Position numbers and translations under genes: made by a program. Below the pieces are notes generated by a model that was not told the origin of the DNA, ran no database searches, and was given only the letters and a program-made list of their open reading frames with translations. This document shows positions 47,236 through 56,075 of a DNA stretch of 64,000 nt, piece after piece (within the stretch, counting starts at the first letter, position 1; every line of letters begins with the position of its first letter). The DNA lies in NCBI RefSeq assembly GCF_947497045.1, contig NZ_CANMEU010000005.1, positions 124,001 through 188,000 of the forward strand, read 5' to 3'. The DNA comes from an uncultured Tateyamaria sp. Lineage in GTDB: Bacteria; Pseudomonadota; Alphaproteobacteria; Rhodobacterales; Rhodobacteraceae.

Positions 47236-48759
47236 ATGGGGCAATCTGCATTCCGCCTGTCTGGTATCACCAAAGAATTTCCAGGGGTGCGGGCGCTGGA
47301 CGACGCATCACTTGAGGTGTTGGCCGGGGAGGTCCACGGGTTGGTTGGTGAAAACGGTGCCGGCAAGTCGACGGTGATCAAGGTTCTCGCGGGGGTCTAT
47401 CAGCCCGAGGCCGGCAAGGTCGAGGTAGACGGCCAGCTCTTGTCCCCCGCCACCCCCGCAAATGTTCATGCCGCCGGTGTCCGTTTCATTCATCAGGAAT
47501 TGCATCTGGTCCCGCATTTCACGGTGACCGAGTCTGTCTTTATGGGGCAGGAACGGCGCGGCCCATTCGGGTTGGCCAAGCGTGAGATGCGCAAAGCGGC
47601 AGAGACCTTTCTGCGTGATACCCTCGGCCTTGACGTTTCGGGCAACCGGCTCATCCGTGATCTTGGAACAGCCGAACGCAAATTGGTGCAAGTTGCGCGT
47701 GCGCTGATTGATGGGGACGCCAAAGTTGTGGTGTTTGATGAACCCACAGCGCCGCTTGCCTCCAACGAGGTTGATATTGTGATGGGTGCCATTGCCCGGC
47801 TCAAGGCACAGGGTATCGCGATCCTGTATGTCTCCCATTATCTGTCCGAGATCACCGACATCTGCGACCGCGTGACCGTGTTTCGGCAAGGTCAGACCGT
47901 GGGCGTCTTTGACAACATCACCGCCGACAGCGCGGGCGATCTGGTGTTTGCCATGGTGGGGCGCAACATCACCGATATGTTCCCGCCCAAGGGTGACCGC
48001 GTCGTCAGCGACGGACTGCAGATCACCGATTTCACAGATGGGCAAAAGTTTGCACCCCTGACCATGTCGGTCGGCAAGGGAGAGATTGTTGGCATTGCTG
48101 GCCTGATCGGGTCCGGTCGCGAGGAATTTGTCGACACGCTGTATGGGTTGCGCCGCCGCAAGATGGGTGCCGTATCATTCGAGGGCGCGGATTTGACCAT
48201 AACCACCGCCGCGCAGGCCGTTCGATCGGGGCTTGTGCTTGTCCCGCGCGACCGGCGCCATGACGGCTTGGTCCTGTCGATGAGCGTGGCTGAAAATGTC
48301 ACGCTGGCCACCTTGGAAGATAATGCCGTGATGGGGCTGGAAAACCGCAACGCGGCGCGTAAGGCCACGCTAGCGCAGGTGCAATCGCTTGATATCCGCC
48401 CCCCCAACCCGGATGCTATCACCCGCCTGCTGAGCGGTGGAAATCAGCAAAAGGTCGTCCTGGCCCGATGGTTGTCTACATCGGCACGCATTTTCATTTT
48501 CGATGAACCGACCGTGGGCGTCGATGTGGGGGCCAAGGCGGAGATCTATCAACTGATCGAAGAACTTGCCGGAGAGGGGGCCTGTGTGATCGTGTCCTCC
48601 TCGGACCCAGTCGAATTGCAGGGTGTCTGTGACCGCATCGTCGTAATGACCCGTGGTGCATTGGTGGGTGAAATGCAGGCGGATGCGATCAGCGTGGATG
48701 ATCTTGTTGCGGCCACCACAGGGGCCAGTTCGGTTGAGGAGATCCGCAATGCAAGCTGA
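47236..48759 (+). CDS. Sugar ABC transporter ATP-binding protein (double ATPase, ribose type)
   Basis: This is a 507-residue protein with two fused ABC domains. The first has Walker A GLVGENGAGKSTVIK and Walker B AKVVVFDEPTAPL; its signature is degenerate (LGTAERKLVQVARAL), as usual for this family. The second has LSGGNQQKVVLARWLS and IFIFDEPTVGVDVGAK. It energises the two permeases encoded next. It overlaps the first permease gene by 11 bases. Confidence 0.94.
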   Translation: MGQSAFRLSGITKEFPGVRALDDASLEVLAGEVHGLVGENGAGKSTVIKVLAGVYQPEAGKVEVDGQLLSPATPANVHAAGVRFIHQELHLVPHFTVTESVFMGQERRGPFGLAKREMRKAAETFLRDTLGLDVSGNRLIRDLGTAERKLVQVARALIDGDAKVVVFDEPTAPLASNEVDIVMGAIARLKAQGIAILYVSHYLSEITDICDRVTVFRQGQTVGVFDNITADSAGDLVFAMVGRNITDMFPPKGDRVVSDGLQITDFTDGQKFAPLTMSVGKGEIVGIAGLIGSGREEFVDTLYGLRRRKMGAVSFEGADLTITTAAQAVRSGLVLVPRDRRHDGLVLSMSVAENVTLATLEDNAVMGLENRNAARKATLAQVQSLDIRPPNPDAITRLLSGGNQQKVVLARWLSTSARIFIFDEPTVGVDVGAKAEIYQLIEELAGEGACVIVSSSDPVELQGVCDRIVVMTRGALVGEMQADAISVDDLVAATTGASSVEEIRNAS

Positions 48760-49723
48760 GGCCCAAGGTCGGCGTATTGTCCTCGAGATTTTCGGCTTCT
48801 TGCCTGTGATCATCTTTGTGGCTGTTCTGATTTATATCAGCTTCAACGCGCCGAATTTCCTGACACTGCGCAACCTCGAACTTGTCCTGATGCAAAGCCT
48901 GCCTGTCGTGCTGGTCTGCGCTGGTCTGGCCGCGGTGGTGATGGCGGGTGGGGACGACGTTGTCTCGGGGGGGATTGATCTGTCGATCCCGGCGACGGCT
49001 GTACTGGCTGCGGGGATTACAGCGCAAATGCTGAGCCTTGGCTATCCCCTGGCTCTATGTGCGGCGGTGGCATTCGCGGCGTCGATGATTGTCGGGGGGC
49101 TCAATGCTGTTCTGGTGACACGTATCCAGATGACACCGCTTTTGACCACGCTTGCCATGTTCGTTGCGGTTGTTGGCGTCAATAATGTCGTTACAGCCAG
49201 CCGCAGGATCAACGTGGACCATCCGTGGATCACCGTTTTGCGTGCCCAGGAGGTCGGCGGCGTGCCGCTTGGCATTCTAGTTGTTGCATTGCTTGTGGCC
49301 GTGATCTTTTTCGCGCTGCACCAGACCCGGTGGGGGCTGAACCTTCAGGCGGTGGGCGGCAGTCGGGACGCCGCGGAAATTTCCGGCCTCAACGTGAACA
49401 GGTTTATCGCCCAAAGCTTTATCCTTGCGGCCTTCAGCGGCTTTGTCTGCGGGTTCTTCATTCTCGCGCGCGGCTCCGGCAGTTCGCCCGGGGTCGAAGA
49501 CAACCTGATGCTGGAGATGGTGCTGGCGACATTCCTGGGGGCTGCGTTCTCGCCTCGACGGGTTGTGACCATGTGGGGGGCGATATTGGGCGCGATTCTG
49601 GTTGCCGCCATTTCGATCGGCTTCAAGTCCATGGGTGTCAATGTGTTCTGGACTGGTCTGATCAAGGGATCGCTGATCGTTCTTGTCGTCGCATTTTCCG
49701 CCATTTCGCAAAGGGTTCGCTAA
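48749..49723 (+). CDS. Sugar ABC transporter permease (ribose type, first)
   Basis: This is a 324-residue BPD_transp_2 permease with about 8-10 membrane helices. Motifs are GGIDLSIPATAVLAAGITA, the EAA-like loop GGSRDAAEISGLNVNRF and LARGSGSSPGVEDNLMLEMV. The ATG at 48749 lies inside the end of the ATPase gene and has GAGGAGA upstream. It pairs with the next permease to form a heterodimeric channel. Confidence 0.92.
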   Translation: MQAEAQGRRIVLEIFGFLPVIIFVAVLIYISFNAPNFLTLRNLELVLMQSLPVVLVCAGLAAVVMAGGDDVVSGGIDLSIPATAVLAAGITAQMLSLGYPLALCAAVAFAASMIVGGLNAVLVTRIQMTPLLTTLAMFVAVVGVNNVVTASRRINVDHPWITVLRAQEVGGVPLGILVVALLVAVIFFALHQTRWGLNLQAVGGSRDAAEISGLNVNRFIAQSFILAAFSGFVCGFFILARGSGSSPGVEDNLMLEMVLATFLGAAFSPRRVVTMWGAILGAILVAAISIGFKSMGVNVFWTGLIKGSLIVLVVAFSAISQRVR

Positions 49724-49726
49724 GCC

Positions 49727-50701
49727 ATGTCCGACGCGTCTGCCCCGACAAATCTGCTTATCAATATCATCCTGCGTTTCGGCTTTCTGATCGTCTTTGC
49801 GGCGTTCTTTGCGCTCTTTGCATTTTGGAACCCTGTTTTTGTGCAGGGCGGGAACCTGATGAATATCGTCGAAGGTTCGGCGGTATTGATGATCCTGGCC
49901 CTGGGAATGACATTGATCGTGGCGACCGGCGGCATTGATCTGAGCATCGGGATCGCGCTTGATTTCGGAGCAGCTTTTGCCGTTGTCGCGATGAAGTCCT
50001 ACGGCCTTGACTGGTTCGGTGCGGCCTGCGCGGGGGTTATCGGTGGCTCGATTGTGGGGCTGTTTAATGCGTTGCTGGTCGTTGGGCTGAAGATCAGCCC
50101 GTTTCTGGCGACGCTGAGCACGTTTTTCATCGGCTCCTCGGTGCAGCGGATCTTTACCAACGGAGGCGGCCCGATCTCGCACCGCCGCATGCCCGAAGAA
50201 TTTCGCAACCTCGCACTTGGCGATGTATTCGGGGTCCCGACCGAGGCCGTGATCGCCTTTGTGCTGGTGGTCATCTACTTTATCGTGCTTGAGCGGTCGA
50301 TCTGGGGGCGGCGCATCCATGCGATGGGGATGCAGCGATCGGCTGCCGTGGTCGCAGGCATCCGTGTGAACCGCATCCTGATCCTGTGCTTTGTCGCAGC
50401 CGCGGCCACCTGCGCGATTGCGGGTCTGATCGCCGCAGCCAACATTCGGATGTTCACGCCGCTGTCCGGGTTTTCCTATCTGCTGGACGCCATCGCGGCC
50501 GTGTTTATCGGTGCGGCACTGCATTCACGCGGGCGTCCCAATATTCCGGGGACGGTGATGGGGGTACTGTTTCTTGGGATGGTGGCCAACGGGCTGAACC
50601 TGATGGGATTGAACTTCAACACCAAGGATGCGTTGCAGGGGATTATCCTTGTTTCGGCACTCGCGCTGGCGGTGGCCCAACGCAAGGCGCGCAACGGTTA
50701 G
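49727..50701 (+). CDS. Sugar ABC transporter permease (ribose type, second)
   Basis: This is a second 324-residue permease with the same fold. Motifs are LGMTLIVATGGIDLSIGIALDF and the loop MQRSAAVVAGIRVNRI. It starts 3 bases after the first permease. It is the last gene of the SBP-ATPase-permease-permease operon, and its stop overlaps the stop of the convergent molybdoenzyme gene by 4 bases. Confidence 0.92.
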   Translation: MSDASAPTNLLINIILRFGFLIVFAAFFALFAFWNPVFVQGGNLMNIVEGSAVLMILALGMTLIVATGGIDLSIGIALDFGAAFAVVAMKSYGLDWFGAACAGVIGGSIVGLFNALLVVGLKISPFLATLSTFFIGSSVQRIFTNGGGPISHRRMPEEFRNLALGDVFGVPTEAVIAFVLVVIYFIVLERSIWGRRIHAMGMQRSAAVVAGIRVNRILILCFVAAAATCAIAGLIAAANIRMFTPLSGFSYLLDAIAAVFIGAALHSRGRPNIPGTVMGVLFLGMVANGLNLMGLNFNTKDALQGIILVSALALAVAQRKARNG

Positions 50702-52959
50702 GTTTCTATCGTTGGGGGCCGCGTGACCCGCATGGCGGGGACCGGGCCATCCCATTTTTCGGCCCTTACAACACAGGTATGTGCGATATTCCCCTGGCTT
50801 AAGGATGAACATCCCTGATCAATCGTCAGCACGTTCGGATTGCCATGTACATCGATTGTCTCACCGTTGATGGTCTGGGGGTCAAACCACGCGCCGGTCG
50901 GCAGGGAAAGGCAATCCGCACGAAGATCATCGCGAAGTTCAGCCGCGCATAGGCACGCACCGCGCGGGCTGGTCAGTTTTATCAGATCGCCGTCCCGTAC
51001 CCCCAACGTCGCCGCGGCCTCGGGATGCAGCGCGCACACCTCGCGCCCCTGTCTCTTGGCGGCCTGCGCCTCGCGTCCCATATCGTTTTGTGAGTGCAGA
51101 CGCGTCGCGGGTTGGCCAGAAATCAGATGGAATTCACCCGGTTTCAGGTGCGCGCCTTCAACGGGGGCCAACCACGCCGGATGGCCGGGGCAGTCAGGCA
51201 GACCCATGGCTGCGATCGTTTCGTTGAACAGGGTGATCTTGCCACTTTCGGTGGCCAGTTTATGAGCGTCAGGGGCCCCCACGAAACGCTTGAACGCGAT
51301 CCGTTCTTCGACCGCATCGGGCAAATCAAACCGACCCGTATTCCGGAAGGTTTCAAAATCGGGCAAGGCAAAGCCGTGCGCCTGTGCCACCTCTTGGGAT
51401 TGCGCCCAAATGTGGCGCAGCCAACCATCGGTGTCGCGTCCTTCGGTGAAGGCTTCTTGCAGGCCCAGCCGTTCTGCCACGCCGACGAAAATCGTATGAT
51501 CATCGCGGGCCTTGCCCAAGGGTTCGAACATTGCGCTCATATACAGCAGCGTTGGATCGCGGCGGTTCATCATAATGTCGTCGCGTTCCAGAGGTGTCGT
51601 GGCTGGCAGTACAAGATCGGCCCGGCGCGCCGTAGCCGTCCAGCTGTGCTCGTTTACGATCACCGTTTCAGGCCGGCACCATGCCCGTTCAAGCCGAAAC
51701 AGATCCTGATGGTGATGAAACGGATTGCCACCTGTCCACCAGACCAGACGCAGGTCAGGGTAGTGGCGGGTTTCGCCGTTGTAGACATATGGCGCGCCCG
51801 GGTTCAGCAATGCGTCCGCGATCCGCGCCACCGGGATGAAATCCGGGACGGCGTTTTGTACCCCGGGCAGCGATGGCCAGGGGATCAGCTTTGCTGCGCG
51901 ACCCACGGGCGTGGTCGACCCATAGCCAAACGCATACCCCGTGCCGGGCTGACCGATCTGGCCCAATACACAGGCCAGCGCGAGCCCGGCCCAGATCGGT
52001 TGCTCTCCGTGATCAGCGCGCTGCATGCCCCAGGCCATTGAAACCATGACGTTTTTACGTGCCAGCTCTGCGGCCAATGTGGTAATGATAGTCGCATCCA
52101 GATCACAAATCGCCGCCGCCCATTCTGGCGTCTTGGGCGTGCCATCCGATTGCCCGCGCACATAGCGTTCCAATTCCGCCCAACCGCTCGTGTATGTTTC
52201 CAGGAACTTGCGGTCCTCACGTCCCAAGCGCAAGATTTCGTGAATGAGGGCGAGGATCAGCGCGCTGTCTGTTCCGGGTCTGATCGCCATCCAGTCATCG
52301 CGCGCTTCACCCCGTTCGGGCGCAATAGTCACCACCCGCACGCCGCTGTCCTTGAGTGCGTCAATCCATGGTCCGACCTCGTGGGTGGACGTGCCAGCCG
52401 CAGTGATCTGCGCTGTGCGCGCGGAAATACCGCCAAATGCGAGTACGATGTCACAGTGTTGGGTGACCAGTGGCATTGCCGTCATCTGATCCTGAAAGGC
52501 GCGGTTCGAAAGGCCGATGATATGGGGGAACAACACTTCGGCGGTGGCGTGGGAATAGGTTTCGCGGGACGATGTGAAGCCACCCGCAAGTGCCAGAAGC
52601 CGCCTCATCTGGCTTTGGGCGTGATGGAAACGCCCGGCGCTTGACCAGCCGTAGGACCCGCCGAAAATTGCCGCATTGCCATAGGTTTGCCGAACACGGT
52701 CCAATTCTGATGCGGCCAGATCAAGCGCATGATCCCAGCCAATTTCAACAAAGCTATCGTCGCAACGCCCCGCACCTTTGTCCCCGTTCAGCCAGCCCTT
52801 GCGGGCGACCGGGGACATGACACGTGCATTGCTGTTGCGTGCCGCACTGACCCAGCCCCGCCCAATCCGTGATGGTGCAGGATCACCCGACAGCGGGGTC
52901 AGTTCCGTATCACCGACTTCAAACTGGTAGCTGCCCCAGTGGGCTGCGGTATACTTCAT
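50698..52959 (-). CDS. Molybdopterin oxidoreductase of the biotin/DMSO sulfoxide reductase type (BisC-like)
   Basis: The 753-residue protein belongs to the DMSO reductase family without an N-terminal 4Fe-4S motif. It begins YTAAHWGSYQFEV, has the molybdenum-ligand segment GGSYGWSSAGRFHHAQSQMR (Ser ligand) and the cofactor-binding LVWWTGGNPFHHHQDL and HSWTATARRADLVLPATTPLERDD. Length and motifs match BisC/TorZ-type sulfoxide or N-oxide reductases. There is no Tat signal, so it should be cytoplasmic like BisC. The ATG at 52959 has GAGAG upstream; a GTG at 52971 would overlap the upstream dehydrogenase gene in a GTGA. Confidence 0.9.
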   Translation of the reverse strand: MKYTAAHWGSYQFEVGDTELTPLSGDPAPSRIGRGWVSAARNSNARVMSPVARKGWLNGDKGAGRCDDSFVEIGWDHALDLAASELDRVRQTYGNAAIFGGSYGWSSAGRFHHAQSQMRRLLALAGGFTSSRETYSHATAEVLFPHIIGLSNRAFQDQMTAMPLVTQHCDIVLAFGGISARTAQITAAGTSTHEVGPWIDALKDSGVRVVTIAPERGEARDDWMAIRPGTDSALILALIHEILRLGREDRKFLETYTSGWAELERYVRGQSDGTPKTPEWAAAICDLDATIITTLAAELARKNVMVSMAWGMQRADHGEQPIWAGLALACVLGQIGQPGTGYAFGYGSTTPVGRAAKLIPWPSLPGVQNAVPDFIPVARIADALLNPGAPYVYNGETRHYPDLRLVWWTGGNPFHHHQDLFRLERAWCRPETVIVNEHSWTATARRADLVLPATTPLERDDIMMNRRDPTLLYMSAMFEPLGKARDDHTIFVGVAERLGLQEAFTEGRDTDGWLRHIWAQSQEVAQAHGFALPDFETFRNTGRFDLPDAVEERIAFKRFVGAPDAHKLATESGKITLFNETIAAMGLPDCPGHPAWLAPVEGAHLKPGEFHLISGQPATRLHSQNDMGREAQAAKRQGREVCALHPEAAATLGVRDGDLIKLTSPRGACLCAAELRDDLRADCLSLPTGAWFDPQTINGETIDVHGNPNVLTIDQGCSSLSQGNIAHTCVVRAEKWDGPVPAMRVTRPPTIET

Positions 52960-52967
52960 CGAAACTC

Positions 52968-54026
52968 TCACAAAGTTGGGTCGAGCATCACTTTGATCTG
53001 AAGCTCGCCTGGTTCCGGTTTGTGCGTCAAGGCGGCCTCGAAATCCTCCAAAGGATATACATGCGTCACGCTGGCGTCGCCATCAATCTTGCCCCGCGCC
53101 ATCAAATCCAGCGCTGTTTCATAGGTGAATGGCGCAAGATGCCCGCCGCGAATGTCCAGTTCCTTGAATTCACCAAAGATGTTCAGATCAATGCTGGCGG
53201 GGGATTTGTAAACGCCGAAAACCACCAGCCGCGCGCCTTTGCGCACAATCTGCAAACCCTGTTCGAAGGCCGATGTCTGGCCCGACGCCTCAAGGAAAAC
53301 ATCCGCCCCGCGCCCCTGCGTCAGGTCACCAAGGGCTTCGGCCAATTGCGGATCGTCGGGTGCAAAGGCCAGATCGGCACCAAGGGTCAAAGCCGCGGCG
53401 CGTTTGGCTGCACCGGGGTTGATCAGGATCACCTTGCGCGGGGTTTTCAGGGCGGCGGCCTGCACCATACCCATCCCGATGGGGCCGGCACCTGAGATCA
53501 CGACCACATCATCAAACTGAATATCAGCCCGCTGCACCCCGTGGATCGCATTGGCCAAAGGTTCGGTGTAACAAGCCGCCTTGTTGCTCAGCCCATCGGG
53601 CACCTTATGGATCACAGCACCTGCGGGATAAATCATGTATTCCGCCCATCCGCCGTCCAGCGTGGCCCCCAGAACCTGCATATGATCGGTAAGATGATAC
53701 GCCCCACGCTGGCGATAGAAATCGTCGCCCGTGGTGACGTTCAGTTCCGCAATGGCGCGGTCACCGGGTTTTAATCCAGTGGCCTGCGCCGCTTGTGCAT
53801 CAAGCTCAACGACGGTGCCTGTAAATTCATGGCCGGGCGTGAAGGGAAAGTTCAGCGCCCAAGGCCCTGTTGCATCCCACATGGCGCGATCGGCGGCGCA
53901 TATCCCGGAGGCGTCCACGCGCACAAGAACCTCGCCGGGACCCGGCTGAGGAAAGGGTTGGTCGGACACCAACCGATGCCGTCCACCAAAGCCCTCACAT
54001 CGCACGGCTTTCATGGTGCCTTTCAT
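52968..54026 (-). CDS. Zinc-type alcohol dehydrogenase without structural zinc cysteines
   Basis: This is a 352-residue medium-chain dehydrogenase. It begins MKGTMKAVRCEGFGGRH, has the catalytic Cys in DASGICAADRAMW, GHEFTGTVVELD and the NAD motif ISGAGPIGMGMVQAAAL. The region that normally holds four structural-zinc cysteines reads LNVTTGDDFYRQRGAYHL. The ATG at 54026 has GGAGGA eight bases upstream; an open frame extends far upstream but overlaps the divergent transketolase promoter. It precedes the BisC-like gene (their ends nearly overlap), so the two are co-transcribed. Substrate is probably a polyol or sugar derivative. Confidence 0.88.
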   Translation of the reverse strand: MKGTMKAVRCEGFGGRHRLVSDQPFPQPGPGEVLVRVDASGICAADRAMWDATGPWALNFPFTPGHEFTGTVVELDAQAAQATGLKPGDRAIAELNVTTGDDFYRQRGAYHLTDHMQVLGATLDGGWAEYMIYPAGAVIHKVPDGLSNKAACYTEPLANAIHGVQRADIQFDDVVVISGAGPIGMGMVQAAALKTPRKVILINPGAAKRAAALTLGADLAFAPDDPQLAEALGDLTQGRGADVFLEASGQTSAFEQGLQIVRKGARLVVFGVYKSPASIDLNIFGEFKELDIRGGHLAPFTYETALDLMARGKIDGDASVTHVYPLEDFEAALTHKPEPGELQIKVMLDPTL

Positions 54027-54083
54027 GGTCACAGTCCTCCACAGCATAAATTCCGGCCTGTCGGCCCAATGGTCTTGCTCTAT

Positions 54084-54110
54084 ACATTTGATCAGTATAT
54101 TGACTAATGT
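54084..54110. promoter_or_regulatory. Imperfect palindrome in the divergent ADH/transketolase promoter
   Basis: A 27-base AT-rich element runs from ACATTTGATC (54084) to TGACTAATGT (54110). Its ends ACATT and AATGT form an inverted repeat about an AT-rich centre. The transketolase start (AAAAAGGAGACGAGCG before the ATG at 54131) and the alcohol dehydrogenase start at 54026 flank it. It is a plausible operator; it shares ACATTTG with the kinase/ABC promoter at 46126. Confidence 0.35.
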
Positions 54111-54130
54111 AAAGAAAAAGGAGACGAGCG

Positions 54131-55057
54131 ATGCGCAATGAACGACAGACGGACAAGGTCGCCCTGGGCATTCGACGCCGCGTCTTCGAACATGCCATTC
54201 GCAACAATGGCGGCTACCTGAGCCAAGCCTGTTCGGCTGCCGAACAGCTTGCATGGCTTTACAACGAAGAGCTGAACCTTGGTGCGCCAACGCTGCCCTT
54301 GATCCCCAAACCCTTCGAAGGCGTGCCGTCCCCAGGCAACCCGGATTACCATACCGGTGCCGGATACAATGGCCCCTCGACGCCTGAGTTTGACCGTTTA
54401 TTCATCGCGCCCGCACATTACGCTCTGGTCGCATATGCAACGTTGATCGAGGTGGGCCGCATGGCACCTGAAGGGCTTGAGATGTTCAATCAGGACGGCT
54501 CTTCGGTTGAGATGATCGGCGCGGAACACAGCCCCGGTATGGAGGTGCACAACGGCACGCTTGGCATTGGTTTGTCGACCGCCTCTGGCCTTGCCTACGG
54601 GCGGCGGCTGCGCGGAGACACCGGACGGACATGGGTGTTCATGTCCGATGGCGAGGTCCAGGAGGGCCAGACATGGGAAGCCGTGCAGGCCTGTGCGCAT
54701 CACGGCATCGACAATGTGCTGGCAATGATGGATGTGAACGACCAGCAATGTGATGGCGCGATGTCATCAGTGATGGAAGTGGGCGACATCCGCACGAAAT
54801 TCCTGAATTTTGGCGCGGCCTGTGTCGAAATCGATGGCCATGACCTGAACGCGATGCGCGACGCGGTGCACGAGCCCCACGATGGCAAGCCGCTGATCAT
54901 TCTGGCGCGGACCAACCCGTTCCACACCATGTCCATTCTTGAAGAACGCTTTCCACGGCTGCATTACGTGCGCTTCAAGTCCGAGGTTGAGCGCGCACGC
55001 TTCAACACATCCATTGCGGCCGACCTTGGCGTCGATCCCGTTGACTACACCCATTAA
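54131..55057 (+). CDS. Transketolase, N-terminal (thiamine diphosphate) subunit
   Basis: This 308-residue protein is the N-terminal half of a split transketolase. It has RNNGGYLSQACSAAEQLAW and, further on, the thiamine-diphosphate motif SDGEVQEGQTWEAVQACAHHGIDNVLAMMDVNDQQ (GDGE-x-NN-type). The HSPGMEVHNGTLGIGLSTASGLAYG segment matches substrate-binding His and Gly residues. It has AAGGAGA upstream of the ATG. The C-terminal half is encoded 13 bases downstream. Split transketolases of this kind often sit in specialised sugar catabolic clusters. Confidence 0.93.
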   Translation: MRNERQTDKVALGIRRRVFEHAIRNNGGYLSQACSAAEQLAWLYNEELNLGAPTLPLIPKPFEGVPSPGNPDYHTGAGYNGPSTPEFDRLFIAPAHYALVAYATLIEVGRMAPEGLEMFNQDGSSVEMIGAEHSPGMEVHNGTLGIGLSTASGLAYGRRLRGDTGRTWVFMSDGEVQEGQTWEAVQACAHHGIDNVLAMMDVNDQQCDGAMSSVMEVGDIRTKFLNFGAACVEIDGHDLNAMRDAVHEPHDGKPLIILARTNPFHTMSILEERFPRLHYVRFKSEVERARFNTSIAADLGVDPVDYTH

Positions 55058-55070
55058 GGAGGCCCGAGAC

Positions 55071-56075
55071 ATGGTAGAAATGGTAAACCGCCCCTACGCA
55101 TCGGCCTTTGAAAGTTTTGCTGCGGGTAACCCGGATATTTTATGCCTCAGCGCGGATCTGACATCGTCGTGTGAGATTGACGGGTTTCGCGACAGACATC
55201 CCCATCAGTTTCTGTCTCTTGGCATGGCCGAGCAAAATATGATGAGCTTCGCCGGTGGTCTTGGCCTTGCCGGGTTTCGCCCTTTCATTCACACCTTTGG
55301 CGTCTTTATGTATCGCCGTCCCTATGACCAATTGATGGCTTCCATCGCATATCCTCGGCGTAAGGTGCGTATGATGGGCTTTCTGCCGGGTGTCACCACA
55401 CCGGGCGGCATGACGCACCAGTCCATTGAGGACATCTCGGTCATGCGATCGATCCCCAATATGACCATTCTTGAGACTGGCGACGCCACGGAAGTTGAAA
55501 GCATCTGCGAGGCGGCCGACAGCATCGATGGCCCCGTGTGGTGCCGCGTCTTGCGCGGATCGGTGCCCCGCCTGTTTCACACGCCGATCAAAGTGGGTGA
55601 GATGAGGGAGTTGTCGTCAGGGGATGATATCCTTGTGGTGACATCCGGTATCTGCACCGAGGAAGCCATGCGCGCCTGCGCCGCTTTTGCGAATGCGGGG
55701 CTATCGATCCGTCACCTGCACCTGCACACCATCAAGCCGTTCAATACCGAAGCGCTGCTGGATCAGATCGGCAGCGTCAAGCATGGGGTTGTGACGCTGG
55801 AAAATCACGTGACAGAAGGTGGGATCGGCTCGCTTGTAGCGGAAACCATGGCCGATGCGGGCGTGGGTAAGAAACTGGTGAGGCTGGGACTGCAAGATAC
55901 CTATGCACACGGTGGATCGCGCCCATACCTGATGCGCTATTATGGTCTGGACGCCCTTGCGTTGGTCAAGGGTATCGAAGGGTTGATGGGACAGGAATTC
56001 GGTATCACGGAAGACGATCTTGCGACCGCGCGTGTCGATGATGTGCACTCATTGGTCAAGGCGGAGGCGCTGTGA
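55071..56075 (+). CDS. Transketolase, C-terminal subunit
   Basis: This is a 334-residue protein of the pyrimidine-binding/C-terminal transketolase domains. It contains LSADLTSSCEIDGFRDRHPHQF, the catalytic Glu region FLSLGMAEQNMMSFAGGLGLAG, and the C-terminal VTLENHVTEGGIGSLVAE. AAGGAGG before the ATG gives a strong start. It pairs with the N-terminal subunit and so should form the active heteromeric enzyme moving a two-carbon unit between sugar phosphates. It is the last intact gene of the island. Confidence 0.93.
   Translation: MVEMVNRPYASAFESFAAGNPDILCLSADLTSSCEIDGFRDRHPHQFLSLGMAEQNMMSFAGGLGLAGFRPFIHTFGVFMYRRPYDQLMASIAYPRRKVRMMGFLPGVTTPGGMTHQSIEDISVMRSIPNMTILETGDATEVESICEAADSIDGPVWCRVLRGSVPRLFHTPIKVGEMRELSSGDDILVVTSGICTEEAMRACAAFANAGLSIRHLHLHTIKPFNTEALLDQIGSVKHGVVTLENHVTEGGIGSLVAETMADAGVGKKLVRLGLQDTYAHGGSRPYLMRYYGLDALALVKGIEGLMGQEFGITEDDLATARVDDVHSLVKAEAL

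Noticed and set aside
49277-50524. 415-codon minus-strand frame across the sugar permease genes
   Set aside because: Charged, repetitive antisense translation; the plus strand encodes clear ABC permeases.
52968-54290. Extended 440-codon version of the island alcohol dehydrogenase
   Set aside because: The N-terminal 88 codons overlap the divergent transketolase gene and promoter; the ATG at 54026 has a good ribosome binding site and the normal family start.
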